64,000 nt of DNA from Mayamaea pseudoterrestris. Taxonomy: Eukaryota > Bacillariophyta > Bacillariophyceae > Sellaphorales > Sellaphoraceae. Below are positions 1 to 9,603 of this stretch, piece by piece. The notes under the pieces were generated by a model. It was given only the letters and a program-made list of their open reading frames with translations. It did not search any database and had not been told where the DNA came from. Location of the stretch: NCBI GenBank assembly GCA_027923505.1, contig BROI01000003.1, forward strand, positions 1 through 64,000, written 5' to 3'. Within the stretch, counting starts at the first letter, position 1, and every line of letters starts with the position of its first letter. Both the position numbers and the translations under genes were made by a program.

Positions 1-48
1 TGATCTCTGTGACCGACTCCATCGGCGATCGGAACAAGAAATCATCAG

Positions 49-56
49 TACCGGTA
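49..56. promoter_or_regulatory. TACCGGTA palindrome upstream of PRP17
   Basis: Perfect 8-bp palindrome 114 bp before the preferred ATG (170) of the PRP17 gene. It is one of eight copies in the window, all outside genes. Its role as a promoter element is inferred from position only. Confidence 0.45.
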
Positions 57-169
57 GGATACTTGTGACATGCGGGAAACTGATGGCGGCGAGCGTCCTT
101 CCATCACCATGGAGGTCAAACTATCAAACAAGCTACTTTCAGACTATCATTTCTGATCAATCAAGATCT

Positions 170-2023
170 ATGGATTCATCAAGCGAAAGTTCTACAGGCG
201 ACGCCAGCGGAGACGAGGCAGCGCAAGTCGTGGCTATTCCAGCCGCTCGACCAAGAACTGCGGCCGTCCAACTTCCGGTCGTTCGAGCGGCTCCTCCAGT
301 GAATCCAACAGCGGCAACCCATTTACAAAGTATGCCTGCAGCAGCATCAAGTCTAGTGGTGCATCATAATCTAGCAACTGACTCGTCTCTTGCATTACGC
401 AACCTCAAGAAGGATCAGTTGCTGCCGCCAATCTCCAAGCCGCAACTCGAACTGTCGCTCACCAGTCATCAGCGCCAAAAACAGTTGCTCGGGCACAATG
501 TGCACTACGACCAGGACGACTTTCACCGCCAGCGCACGCTCTTTCAAGCCAAAGGCCAGGCGACGGCGCCCGAGTCGAGCGATCTAGTGCAGCGGACGAC
601 GCTTGGTTACGACGCGCCGCGACTCGCGCAGTTTGCGAAACGCGACGAGGAGCGAGCAACGCGCAAGCGCAAACTGTTGGACATTGCGAGCAAGGCGGCT
701 GATGACGACGTTTTGGTGGAACATAGCGACGACGAAGTCACGTATGGAATTTGGGGACCGCCGTCGCGCGAGCAAGTGCATTACCAGGAGAACTTGCTGT
801 CCGATATAGAGCGCGGCGTAGCACTGGCACCGGAGCAACTGGCGGAGCGCGAGTATATTTTCGAGCGAAACCGACAGCGCGGCATTGAACAAGAGGAAAC
901 GGAAAATTCGGCAACGTCGGCACTGGAGCGACGATTGGAACGAAACATGGCGCACTTGCTGCCGTCGCATAGTTCCAAGCAGCAGGCAATGGAGCCAAGC
1001 AGTACCTTTCATGGTTCCGAGCAAGTGGACTACAAGCAGCGTTCCTGGATTGCAGCGCCAGCTGGAATTGGTAGTTTGATTGAAAAGAGTGACCACAAGT
1101 GCAAGGTTCCACGCAAGTGTGTTTCCAAAATGATGCACTGTGACAAGGGCGTGCACCGGATTCGTTTGTTTCCAAAGTCGGGGCACTTGCTGCTTAGTGC
1201 TGGCTTGGATGGAACTTGTCGTGTTTGGAATGTTGCGGACAATCAATTGATGCGTATCTACAAGGGACACTCGGCTGGCGTTCGCGACGTGCAGTTCAAT
1301 TCGACGGGCGAGCAGTTTGTGAGTGCGTCGTTTGATCGCTACTTGCGCCTATGGGATACTGAATCGGGCAAGGTGCTGCAAACGTTTGGAAACAACAAGG
1401 TACCATATTGCGTCGAGTTTTATCCGCTCGATGACCACTACTTTGTGGTTGGATGCAGCGACAATAAGATTGTTGCGTACAATACAGAGACGGCCGAAAT
1501 TACGCAAGAGTACAATCACCACCTGGCGCCTGTGAATGCTATTTTGTTCGTCACGGGCGATGAAGGCGGCGTCAAGATGATTTCGACGGGTGATGACAAG
1601 AAGGTGCTTGTGTGGGAATGGGATATTGGCGTACCAATCAAGTATATCATGGATCCAACCATGCACAGCATGCCGTGCTTGGCACTGCATCCCGATGAGC
1701 AGTTTTTCGTTGGTCAATCGCTGGACAATACCATTGTCGTCTTTCAGGCAAATAAGAAGTTTGCCATGCAAAAGAAGAAGAAGTTTAGTGGGCACATTGT
1801 GAGCGGATATGCTTGTCAAATGGACTTTAGTCCGGATGGTCAGTACTTGGTGAGTGGAGACGGCAACGGCAATGTCTTTCTTTGGGATTGGAAAAGGCAC
1901 AAGATTTTACAAAAGTACAAGGCGCACAATCAAGGTCCGACGAGCTGTTGCGTTTGGCATCCGCTGGACCCGTCGACAATGATTAGTTGTGGATGGGATG
2001 GTTACATTAAGGTGTGGCAGTAA
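170..2023 (+). CDS. CDC40: Pre-mRNA-splicing factor PRP17/CDC40 (WD40)
   Basis: Nuclear WD40 protein of the spliceosome, acting at the second transesterification step. The reading frame is a single exon. The N-terminal third is polar and carries the conserved block before the propeller (GIWGPPSREQ and the following basic helix). The C-terminal half has about seven WD repeats, with clear units ending CRVWN, LRLWD, VLVWEW, VFLWDW and IKVWQ, and the protein ends right after the last blade, as in the family. The frame is open from 65 and has an ATG at 83. I prefer the ATG at 170, which starts an acidic Ser-rich leader (617 residues) and puts the TACCGGTA site at a distance like that of the other genes. 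Identity is secure; the exact start is not. Confidence 0.92.
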   Translation: MDSSSESSTGDASGDEAAQVVAIPAARPRTAAVQLPVVRAAPPVNPTAATHLQSMPAAASSLVVHHNLATDSSLALRNLKKDQLLPPISKPQLELSLTSHQRQKQLLGHNVHYDQDDFHRQRTLFQAKGQATAPESSDLVQRTTLGYDAPRLAQFAKRDEERATRKRKLLDIASKAADDDVLVEHSDDEVTYGIWGPPSREQVHYQENLLSDIERGVALAPEQLAEREYIFERNRQRGIEQEETENSATSALERRLERNMAHLLPSHSSKQQAMEPSSTFHGSEQVDYKQRSWIAAPAGIGSLIEKSDHKCKVPRKCVSKMMHCDKGVHRIRLFPKSGHLLLSAGLDGTCRVWNVADNQLMRIYKGHSAGVRDVQFNSTGEQFVSASFDRYLRLWDTESGKVLQTFGNNKVPYCVEFYPLDDHYFVVGCSDNKIVAYNTETAEITQEYNHHLAPVNAILFVTGDEGGVKMISTGDDKKVLVWEWDIGVPIKYIMDPTMHSMPCLALHPDEQFFVGQSLDNTIVVFQANKKFAMQKKKKFSGHIVSGYACQMDFSPDGQYLVSGDGNGNVFLWDWKRHKILQKYKAHNQGPTSCCVWHPLDPSTMISCGWDGYIKVWQ

Positions 2024-2570
2024 GCGACGGAGTATATACGGATTTTTTTAACGTAAACCTGCGGTAAAACGAGTAAAACCTAACGGTTTCAGTCCTCGAT
2101 GATATGCAGACTGGTAGCCTTGCAATGGGTGTGGTAGCTCTGTAATTGGTTGGTATACACGAGTCTTCCTTGCTTTGCTCGCAACACCTTGTTTCGAACC
2201 CCCGAGCAAGGCACATAGAAAGTAAGCATAGTTCCGCTCCGGTTTAATCCATCGATTATTACTCGACAAATTAAGTTCTATTTGATGTATTTAAACGCGT
2301 TAAAAGTGCGAAAACTCTTCAATTGGTCCGGTTGCATGGCATCGCTTAGCCAAGCGTCTTGCCTATAGACAACCAAGTACTTTTAAGACTTACGATATAG
2401 AAGCAATTCGCAAGATGCAACGGAATTATTACCGGTAGCATGTCTAATCCTGCAACACCGCCGTACATTCACACGCATTTTACTAACGAATATATAAACA
2501 AGACAAAACGCTAATTTGAATTGAAAATTCGAGAAGTCTACTACCATTAGTGTACCTGTAGCTAATGCTT
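2024..2570. other. Convergent 3' intergenic region
   Basis: Lies between the 3' ends of PRP17 and eL18. I see no gene. It holds one TACCGGTA palindrome at 2430 and a stretch at 2117-2212 with tRNA-like A- and B-box words that does not fold as a tRNA. Confidence 0.5.
2430..2437. promoter_or_regulatory. TACCGGTA palindrome (3' intergenic copy)
   Basis: The only one of the eight copies that is not upstream of a start codon. It lies between two convergent genes, which weakens a pure promoter reading or hints at an unseen transcript start. Confidence 0.3.
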
Positions 2571-3149
2571 TTAGACCTTGAATCCACGGGAACGACGACG
2601 TCCACGAGCCTTTTCGAACTTGCGTCCCTTGCTGCGGGTGTAGGGCTTGACGTTGGTATGCGTGTGTGGGTTGGTCACCGAAGTGCTGTGTCCAAAGTGA
2701 GCCAGCGCCTCTCGCGACTTGGGGCCTCGCAGCAAGACAGTGTTTGATCCACGGGGACTGCGGAGCGCCAATTGATCAAGCGTAATGCACTCTCCGCCTG
2801 CTGCGAGAATGCGCTTGCGAGCAGTCTCCGTAAAGCCCAAGGCGCAAACGGAAACCTTGGGGCATTCCAGCATGCGAACGTCGTCGGTAACCTTTCCAAC
2901 AATCACAGCCGTCTTGCCTTCCTTCTTGCTCATGTACTTGGACAGACGATGCAATCCCATGGGTGGCTGGTTCACCTTTGACATGTGCAGACGCTTCAAG
3001 ATGGTGTACGAGAACTTGGAGTCTGTTCTGCGGTATATGAACTTGTAAAGCTTGATCAAAAGGCGGTTGTATGGATTCTCACTCTTGACCTTCTTCATTG
3101 AAGATTTGTGGCCGACACGGCGGCCACCGGCTACTAAATCGATACCCAT
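2571..3149 (-). CDS. RPL18: 60S ribosomal protein eL18
   Basis: Cytosolic large-subunit ribosomal protein. The 192-residue product matches family length (human 188) and is collinear from the MGIDL start through [32 protein letters not shown] and the [11 protein letters not shown] block to the basic RRRSRGFKV end. It is a single exon, which is common for highly expressed genes in compact algal genomes. It is divergent from the crotonase gene, with 286 bp between start codons and a TACCGGTA site between them. Confidence 0.97.
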   Translation of the reverse strand: MGIDLVAGGRRVGHKSSMKKVKSENPYNRLLIKLYKFIYRRTDSKFSYTILKRLHMSKVNQPPMGLHRLSKYMSKKEGKTAVIVGKVTDDVRMLECPKVSVCALGFTETARKRILAAGGECITLDQLALRSPRGSNTVLLRGPKSREALAHFGHSTSVTNPHTHTNVKPYTRSKGRKFEKARGRRRSRGFKV

Positions 3150-3351
3150 GGTTTATATGAGAGTCAAGAAATATAACAGCTTACTGAAAGACAGGAACAA
3201 GGCTGACAGACTGCACAATCCTTGTGTGCCGAATAGTAGACGAAAACAACATTTGGCGCTAGTAACGCGGTATAGAGTAAAACCAAATCTGTTGCGTGTG
3301 CTCCGCATATTCAGTCGATTTGGCGATCCCAAGTGATGTAATCTGGCCTCG

Positions 3352-3359
3352 TACCGGTA
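3352..3359. promoter_or_regulatory. TACCGGTA palindrome in eL18/crotonase divergent region
   Basis: Sits 77 bp before the crotonase ATG and 203 bp before the eL18 ATG in a shared divergent promoter region. Function inferred from position. Confidence 0.45.
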
Positions 3360-3435
3360 CCTAGCAATTTGCCATTGTTTTCTTTCAACTTCGCATTCAC
3401 TCAAACAATACAGATCTTGTGGTCGCTCTGCCACC

Positions 3436-4625
3436 ATGAGCTTCATTCCATCGCTTCGAATTGCTCGTAGATTGATTGGTCACCGGCAGAGCTTTCGTCT
3501 TGCGTCGTCGTCGGCGGCGACCGTCACCGACGACACAACGACGACGACCGCGCCTGGAGACTTGGTTCGCTGGGACCTTGACACTAGCTCCAACATAGGG
3601 ACCATTACACTCAGCTCACCATTGACGTTCAATGCCTTGACGGTAGAAATGGGACAGGAGTTTTCTCAAGTTTGTCGAACGCTGGAGCGAGAGTTGACGA
3701 CGGGCGGAGTTGAATGTCACGCCATTGTTCTTTCGGGCGAGGGCGACAAAGCGGCAAGTAATTGCGGAGAATGAATCAAATGAAAATGGGCATGTATCAG
3801 CGAATGAATGTACTAAACTAAAAATTACCCTTCTCTGCTTGACTGCAGTTCTCCGCCGGCGGAAATTTTGATTGGTTACGATCTTTGCGAAACAATAGCG
3901 TACATCAAAATGCTGATTTGATGCTTCAATTTTATCATTCCTTTCTATGTATTCGCAAGGTTCCAGTCCCCGTGATTGCCGCCTTGCAGGGTCCGGCGAT
4001 TGGAGCTGGCGCCGGATTGGCATTGGCGTGTGACATGCGGACCGCAGCCGACAAGCCCAAGATTTTGGGATTCACCTTTGCAACACTTGGCATTCATTCG
4101 GGAATGGGTGGTTCGCATCTTTTGAACAAGTCACTTGGAGGACCGGCAGCAATCATGAATGAAATACTGTTCACTGGTAAAGTGCTGTCTGGAAAGGAGT
4201 GTTACGATCTCAAGCTGGTGAACCGACTCTCGGACGATGCCAAAGCTGATGCGTATACGCTTGCTGACCAAATAGCGAAGCAACATCCTGTGGCTGTCCG
4301 AACAATGCTCAAGGTATGTCAGTGAATGCTGGGAAGCGATTTGTGCGTAGGTTTTCCTTACTCACTGGACGCTTATTGGGTCAGACTGTGCGCTCGCAAC
4401 AGGATGTGGGATTGGAAGCGGCCTTGCAGCGCGAAGCTCTCTCGCAAGCTGGTAAGCAGCGTTTGCCTCGAGCGAACATATGCAGTACAAACTTGTCTCA
4501 TGTTCAATCATTCTGTTCTTTCTTTTGCAACGCCAGTGTGCTACAATCGTGTCGATTGGGGCGAAGGTGTCGATGCTGTGGCAGAGAAGAGAGAACCAAA
4601 CTTTGATGGCTATCATTCTCACTAG
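3436..4625 (+). CDS. Enoyl-CoA hydratase/isomerase (crotonase) family, probably mitochondrial
   Basis: Spliced gene; exons 3436-3753, 3849-4313, 4385-4451 and 4537-4625 join to 312 codons. The first intron (3754-3848) appears to start with GC (GCAAGT) and end CAG. Only this junction restores the family motif KAFSAGGNFDW. The N-terminus is basic and Ser-rich without acids, like a mitochondrial presequence. The crotonase oxyanion-hole motifs are present (SAGGN and PVIAALQGPAIGAGAGLALACD). The two glutamates that catalyse hydration in classical enoyl-CoA hydratase are replaced: the GGGCEL position reads GAGAGL, and the QPEI position reads FTFA. The fold is clear but the reaction is not; another acyl-CoA substrate or isomerase-like chemistry is possible. 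The ATG at 3436 has a good context (ccaccATGa). Confidence 0.85.
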
Positions 4626-4989
4626 CATAGAAGTCACATTACATTAAAAAAAATCACATTTTAACTGTAACAATCTGATGTAGCACCACTTCGATGCGAG
4701 TGAATGCGCTTTTTTAAGGCCATTGATCAACTTGCGGATCGATCCAACCAAAAAAGTTAGACCTGCACAAGAATGCACGAATCCTAATGCATCACTGGAA
4801 TGTACTGCAAAGCCATGATTAACAAGCGGAGATTATATAGTTTGCATATGGTAACATAACGTTTTGCGCTAGAGTAGGTAGTCCTTCCCTTGATCGTCAC
4901 ACTGGATACATAGCTAATTTACGACTAACTTGCGCTCGAGGCATCAGTTCGGATTTGGCCGATGTCTTGAACATGGAGTCGAAGGGGCA

Positions 4990-6045
4990 ATGTTAAAGAA
5001 GAGTCATCCATTGGTAGGGCTATTCCAATCAGGACGCATCATCGTTGAAGCATCTTCACAAGTTGATGCCATGACCTCACACATGCATCAAACACGATCG
5101 CCAAACGATGACGACCAACCGACATGCTCGTGTCAGCATCTTGACGGGTTGGAGTCGACAATTGAGCGAAAAATGCCAATGCCTCGTTACAATTTCGGCA
5201 GAATGGCTCGTCGCAGCAGCAAAATCAAGTCTGGCAAGCGCCAGCGCAAGCAGCAGCGACTCAACAACATTGACGGCAGCAGCAGCTCCGAACACCGACT
5301 CCTACTGCACAAGCCTCTCATCAATGTCGAACAAGCCGTCGACACTGCACTACTTTGTGGCAATCGTCTCGTTCCCAACGAACTTTCGCTGCTGATTGGC
5401 GGTTACTACCGGGATTGCTTGGCACACGCGGTGCAGGAGCGCATCCAAGTCAACTACTACGAGCTGGAAGCCAAGACTCGCTTCACGCGACACGCGCAAG
5501 CCTTGCTGCAGGAGATTGTTCTCTACATGGAGCAGTACAAGAATAACACAAGCATTGTCTTGGCACCAACCATTCACTTATTGTCGTCACTCTTTTTCGC
5601 CAATCGAAACATTAAGTCGGATGTATTCAATGGTTCCATTGACGTAGTGCTGACGGCCGTCGAGAATCATCCAAACGAGCTTGGCTTTTTGCTGCTCGAG
5701 TACCTCTTTGCCGTCTTTGACTCGTACGTTCGAAACGCACAGTCACCGTCGGGAGACGCTCATCCCGTCGTCACGTGGAATAGCCAGTGCGTCAAGCATT
5801 TGCTGGACCATGAGGCAGCAATTGACCTTGTGCTTGCGGCGGCGGCGAACTTGGCTTCGTCAACGAGCGGAAACGGCAAGTACACGCAGGCCGACTCGCT
5901 GCGCATTGGCTGGGTGGTGACCAAGGTCTTTTGCATTTACTTGGAAGACAATTCGACGAGTCCGCATGTGGATGCGTTGCCGCGTTTCAATGAAGTGAGC
6001 ACCAGCATTGGAAACACGATTGAGGAGCTACCCGAAACGGATTGA
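4990..6045 (+). CDS. Hypothetical protein, helical C-terminal half
   Basis: Not recognised. One exon; the frame is open from 4930, and the first ATG is 4990 (351 residues). Later ATGs at 5071, 5173 and 5200 are also possible. The N-terminal part is polar with a strongly basic segment (KSGKRQRKQQR, a possible nuclear signal). The rest (about 120-351) is rich in amphipathic helices with Leu/Ala spacing like ARM/HEAT repeats. There are no membrane segments or cysteine clusters. Balanced amino-acid use and length argue that it is real. Confidence 0.6.
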   Translation: MLKKSHPLVGLFQSGRIIVEASSQVDAMTSHMHQTRSPNDDDQPTCSCQHLDGLESTIERKMPMPRYNFGRMARRSSKIKSGKRQRKQQRLNNIDGSSSSEHRLLLHKPLINVEQAVDTALLCGNRLVPNELSLLIGGYYRDCLAHAVQERIQVNYYELEAKTRFTRHAQALLQEIVLYMEQYKNNTSIVLAPTIHLLSSLFFANRNIKSDVFNGSIDVVLTAVENHPNELGFLLLEYLFAVFDSYVRNAQSPSGDAHPVVTWNSQCVKHLLDHEAAIDLVLAAAANLASSTSGNGKYTQADSLRIGWVVTKVFCIYLEDNSTSPHVDALPRFNEVSTSIGNTIEELPETD

Positions 6046-6456
6046 GTTGCTTGCGGGAGAAAGTGTGGCGGAGGGATAAGGGAGAGACGTAAACAGTTTT
6101 GGGGCGTGTGTATGTGCAGATTAACTAGTCTAATCTGGCGTGTTATGTAAAGCAGTAAACATAGGCATCAAGTATACGTACAGTAGTACAGTACTTGGTT
6201 GGCGACGTTTTTGTGGGTCATTTTACTTGGTCATCGGACCATCGGCGACAAGTCTATGAAAGATTGACGTTACCGAATTGCCGACCCACTACTAAGTAGT
6301 AACTTGGTTTATGTTTATGCTTATTGTAGATTGTGCGGGCTTGTTTTGAGCGGGATCAAGCGTGGTACTTGTATAGATGGAACAGCACTTTGTATCGTAG
6401 CGGTTATTAAACGCATCGCAGTGGTTCTCGCTCATCGGGCAAAGCAGCACAGTGCG
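6046..6456. other. Intergenic, no gene seen
   Basis: Spacer between two plus-strand genes. The frame of the next gene is open back to about 6304 but contains no earlier ATG, so most of this is probably 3' UTR, promoter and 5' UTR. Confidence 0.5.
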
Positions 6457-7617
6457 ATGCCAAAGAAAAAACATCGGCTGCTCGATCTATGCACGCTAAT
6501 CATGGTCCCACAAAGAGCCATTGCTTTTTCCATAGCTGCCTTGACTACCATGCAACTTGTCGTAGCGCTGAGTGAGAATCGAACGCCTTTAAACAGCAAG
6601 AATCGACGTCACTTTTTGTCGTCCATCTTGACATCGTCATCCGTTCCATTCGCTGCCGCAACAACAGCTTTTGCGTTGCTTCCGCCGTCTCCTTCCCTCG
6701 CCGTCCGAGGTGCCGCCGAGCTGGACTTGGAGTACTACGCACGTGACTTGTTCGGAGGCAACCGCCGCGAAGGAAACGTTGAAACGTCGCGTGGTCCGCC
6801 AATGCCTCCACCTCGCAACATCGAGGAGCCCCTGCGTTCCATGCTACTGACGGAAGACGCTTCCTGCATACCAAAGAATGTCTTGGTGACAATGCTGGCT
6901 CGTTCGAAGGCAAGCAGTCTCGAGACAAGGTTTGACATGGAGCGTTTGGTGCAAGATCGCTTCGTTGATGTCCGTTCCAAGTCGGCCAAGGCATTTTACG
7001 CGCGGGCGCCCTACGCTGCAGAAACGTTGAGCGACCAGTACTACTTTGACTTGTCGGCGTATGCACTATGGAGGACGGCTGGGGATTTGCTGTCCAATCC
7101 AGTGGACAGAGACGCGTTTGTGCGTCAAGTTGGACGAGACTTGTATCAGCGAATGCTGTCCGACAAAATGATGATTGCCGCCCCTTTTAATGAACTGTCG
7201 CGCTTTAAAATAAGCGCCACTACAGTCGGATGGCGAAGTATGCTCGATGTGTTTGTAACGCATGGCTTCATCAAGAGCTATCGTTTGACTGGAGCAGCCG
7301 AAAGTAATAGCGATGAACCCGACTCGAATGTGTTTGACGAGCTCGACGATGAAGCCTTGAATAATGGTGCCACCGTCGACTGCTTGCTGTCCATTATTGA
7401 ACCTGCAACACTGGGAGCAGCCTTGCAGATTACGGGCGAGCAGTCCCGATTCGCTCCCGATTACATTGGGCCAACGTGTGCGGCACTACTGGAAGGATAT
7501 GGTTTGAAATGCACTTGGGAAACCTACTTTGTCGACAATGAGTATCGGCCAAATCCCAAAGACTATTTTCCGAATGAGCAATTGATACAGTTTACCATTT
7601 TAAAGAGCATTGCATGA
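6457..7617 (+). CDS. Putative thylakoid-lumen protein (signal peptide plus Tat signal), unknown function
   Basis: One exon. The first ATG is 6457 (386 residues); the ATG at 6502 is an alternative that leaves a cleaner signal peptide (MVPQRAIAFSIAALTTMQLV). After a short Ser/Asn/Arg-rich linker comes a twin-arginine signal: NRRHFLSS, a hydrophobic run (VPFAAATTAFALL), and a cleavage site of A-x-A type near SLAVRGAAE. In secondary plastids, signal peptide + transit region + Tat domain is the usual route to the thylakoid lumen. The mature part is soluble, begins LDLEYYARDLF and has Cys pairs near its C-terminus. No family was recognised. Confidence 0.72.
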   Translation: MPKKKHRLLDLCTLIMVPQRAIAFSIAALTTMQLVVALSENRTPLNSKNRRHFLSSILTSSSVPFAAATTAFALLPPSPSLAVRGAAELDLEYYARDLFGGNRREGNVETSRGPPMPPPRNIEEPLRSMLLTEDASCIPKNVLVTMLARSKASSLETRFDMERLVQDRFVDVRSKSAKAFYARAPYAAETLSDQYYFDLSAYALWRTAGDLLSNPVDRDAFVRQVGRDLYQRMLSDKMMIAAPFNELSRFKISATTVGWRSMLDVFVTHGFIKSYRLTGAAESNSDEPDSNVFDELDDEALNNGATVDCLLSIIEPATLGAALQITGEQSRFAPDYIGPTCAALLEGYGLKCTWETYFVDNEYRPNPKDYFPNEQLIQFTILKSIA

Positions 7618-8403
7618 TAAAATAAGGGCTGCCATTGATGCAACTCGGTGGCATACTTCTTCGCAACGAGCACGTTAATGCCCGGTTAATCATATGGTCA
7701 TGGCAGATCCGTACTCATAACAAACACGTCTTCGGAGTAATACCAACAATGGCTCTGTGGGTAAAATGTGTCAAGTGTTCTCCAACGATTACTTGTACTT
7801 GTCTCCTACTGCTGGCGCCTAGCTCTTGTCTCCTCGAACTGATGGTGGTAGGTGACGAGTATTTACACGCAGAACAAGGGTGTATTCGATTTTTGATATA
7901 TCGCGACTTTCATATACTGCTACAAGATTCCTATTAGCTGGTTTTGTATATGCGAGGCTCGCTACTGTGTTTGTTAAAGAGCAGTATACAATGGCAGCAT
8001 TTTGGACGTCGCATGCCTCCGCTAAGTTTCCTTTGCTTTTCAATCAGTGAAACGATTCTGCAAAGTATCTTCTTATGATTCGAAAGTGTCATGTAACTTG
8101 ATGGAGACGATTATGGAAACGTATATTGCTCCCTTGGGCAACGGTCAAGTGCGCGGGAGTTTACGAGCTTGTTGCACTCAAGATGGAGAGGCAGGTCCAG
8201 CTCATGTAAGATGTTTCATTCATACCTACTAGAGTGTATAAACACCTAATCGTTCGTAAGGTGGCGTTTTAAGTATTACTTGAGGTCGCGTGCTTGATGA
8301 GTCAAGCTCAGTCCAACCTGACGCACCCTCATCCTTCGAGGTGTACTGGTGACTGCCAATGTTCACTGGCGAGTGCCCATCGCCTCGACACGTCTGATGT
8401 ACA
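7618..8403. other. Intergenic, no supported gene
   Basis: About 790 bp between convergent genes. The short open frames on both strands have no recognisable motif or coding character, and I see no repeat or RNA gene. Confidence 0.4.
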
Positions 8404-9301
8404 TTACAGCATTGATGCCACCGTGCTGACGGAATCGTCATCTTGGATGTAACGATAGTGGCTTTTGCCGCTTGGATCCTTGGGCTCCGAAGGAGGCTTT
8501 GGGCGGGCCTCAATCGTGGCCACCTTCGCTTGGGTCATCTGGAGCTCCAAACCGAGCGCGGTAATGACGTCAACCAAGTCGCTGTGGTTCTTTTCGTTCT
8601 CCTTGTTGAAACGATTGAACGACGCGCGATCCAAGAGGAATACTACACGCAAGAATGTGACCATCCAAATGAAGAAAAGGAACCAGCCAAAAGGAGACAA
8701 CGGTTTATTGGCCGCGACCATCCAAGCCTAAAGATGCAAAGTGAAAAGGGTTAATCTCATAAGGTTGAATTGGATTGTCACCAGGGAGGATACAGCACGC
8801 GCACGACTGTGAATGAAAGACCAACTTTTTACGCACCTTTGGCGCCTCCGACGCCATGCTTGTTGTACCAAACTCGTAGAGAAAGCCATCAAGACGAGCG
8901 AGCGGCGTGAGAAACGTACGAATCGCGTCCTTCATAATGAATGGCTGCTTGACGAGAGAACTTGGCGTCAAATTCGACTCCACACCGTTCTTGTAGAGAA
9001 ATCCGTCGGGACGAGCGAGCGGTGCAAAGAAAGTAAACATCGCGCCCTTCATGGTGACCGGCTGCTTAAAGAAAGACTGCATTGTCAGAAAAGAAATCCA
9101 AACAGCGATAGTCGCAATGTGGTGCTCAGTCCTGCGTACCTTTGCCGCCTCCGACGCCCGGTTCGCACCAGTCTCGACGACACACCCGTGGGGGCAGGCG
9201 AGCGGCGGCACATTAAAGGTTCGTAGCATGTCGTCGCAGAGATAACTGTCAGCCCAAGCGGAACCAGCAATGAGAGCGATGATAAAGACAATGCACTTCA
9301 T
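8404..9301 (-). CDS. Secreted/ER type I membrane protein with three internal repeats, unknown family
   Basis: Three exons on the minus strand: 9301-9140, 9076-8837 and 8727-8404, all phase 0 with GT-AG introns of 63 and 109 bp, giving 241 residues. Residues 1-18 form a signal peptide ending GSAWA. Residues 25-134 hold three imperfect repeats of about 35-40 residues: a core like RTFxxPLAxPDGFLY followed by a Ser-rich tail. Exon 1 ends in the coding sequence ASEAAK and exon 2 in ASEAPK, each at the splice site, so the repeats probably arose by exon duplication. A membrane span follows at about 146-167 (FGWFLFFIWMVTFLRVVFLL), then a charged coiled-coil-like tail. Function unknown; a diverged neighbour starts at 10554. 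Confidence 0.72.
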
Positions 9302-9603
9302 GGTGAGGATCGAGTGCAAAAACGTGGAGCGATGACATTGTGAGAGATCCAATTTGGAGCGGGATCCGGGTTCCCCATTTCAGCACGATGGCGCAGTAGC
9401 TATCTGCGCGGTACCTAAAGTGGTATTTTGCGCTCACGTGCCCCCAGGGATAGTCTATAGCAAGGGACTGACGCATGAAGGATGGCAAGTATAACTGTGC
9501 ATCGTTAAAGTTGACCGATGTGATACGGTACCTATGGAGGAGAAGGCGAACTAACTCTACCGCACTAATAGTTGCGCAGAAAACGATCTCAGCGTAAATA
9601 TGC
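9302..9603. other. Intergenic, no gene seen
   Basis: Upstream region of the three-repeat gene and downstream region of the next minus-strand gene. It contains short words resembling the TACCGGTA palindrome (GGTACC at about 9408 and 9529) but no full copy. Confidence 0.4.

Noticed and set aside
584-1270. Long antisense frame (228 codons) inside PRP17
   Set aside because: Shadow of a conserved WD40 gene; basic, low-information translation.
2117-2212. tRNA-like stretch: 7-bp complementary ends (GCCTTGC/GCAAGGC), an A-box-like GGTAGCTCTG and a B-box-like GTTTCGAACCC
   Set aside because: The T-stem cannot pair, the D-loop would be too long, and no anticodon arm forms at the right spacing on either strand.
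7635-7937. 100-codon plus-strand frame in the gap after the lumen protein
   Set aside because: No ATG at its very start, no motif, and random-looking composition.
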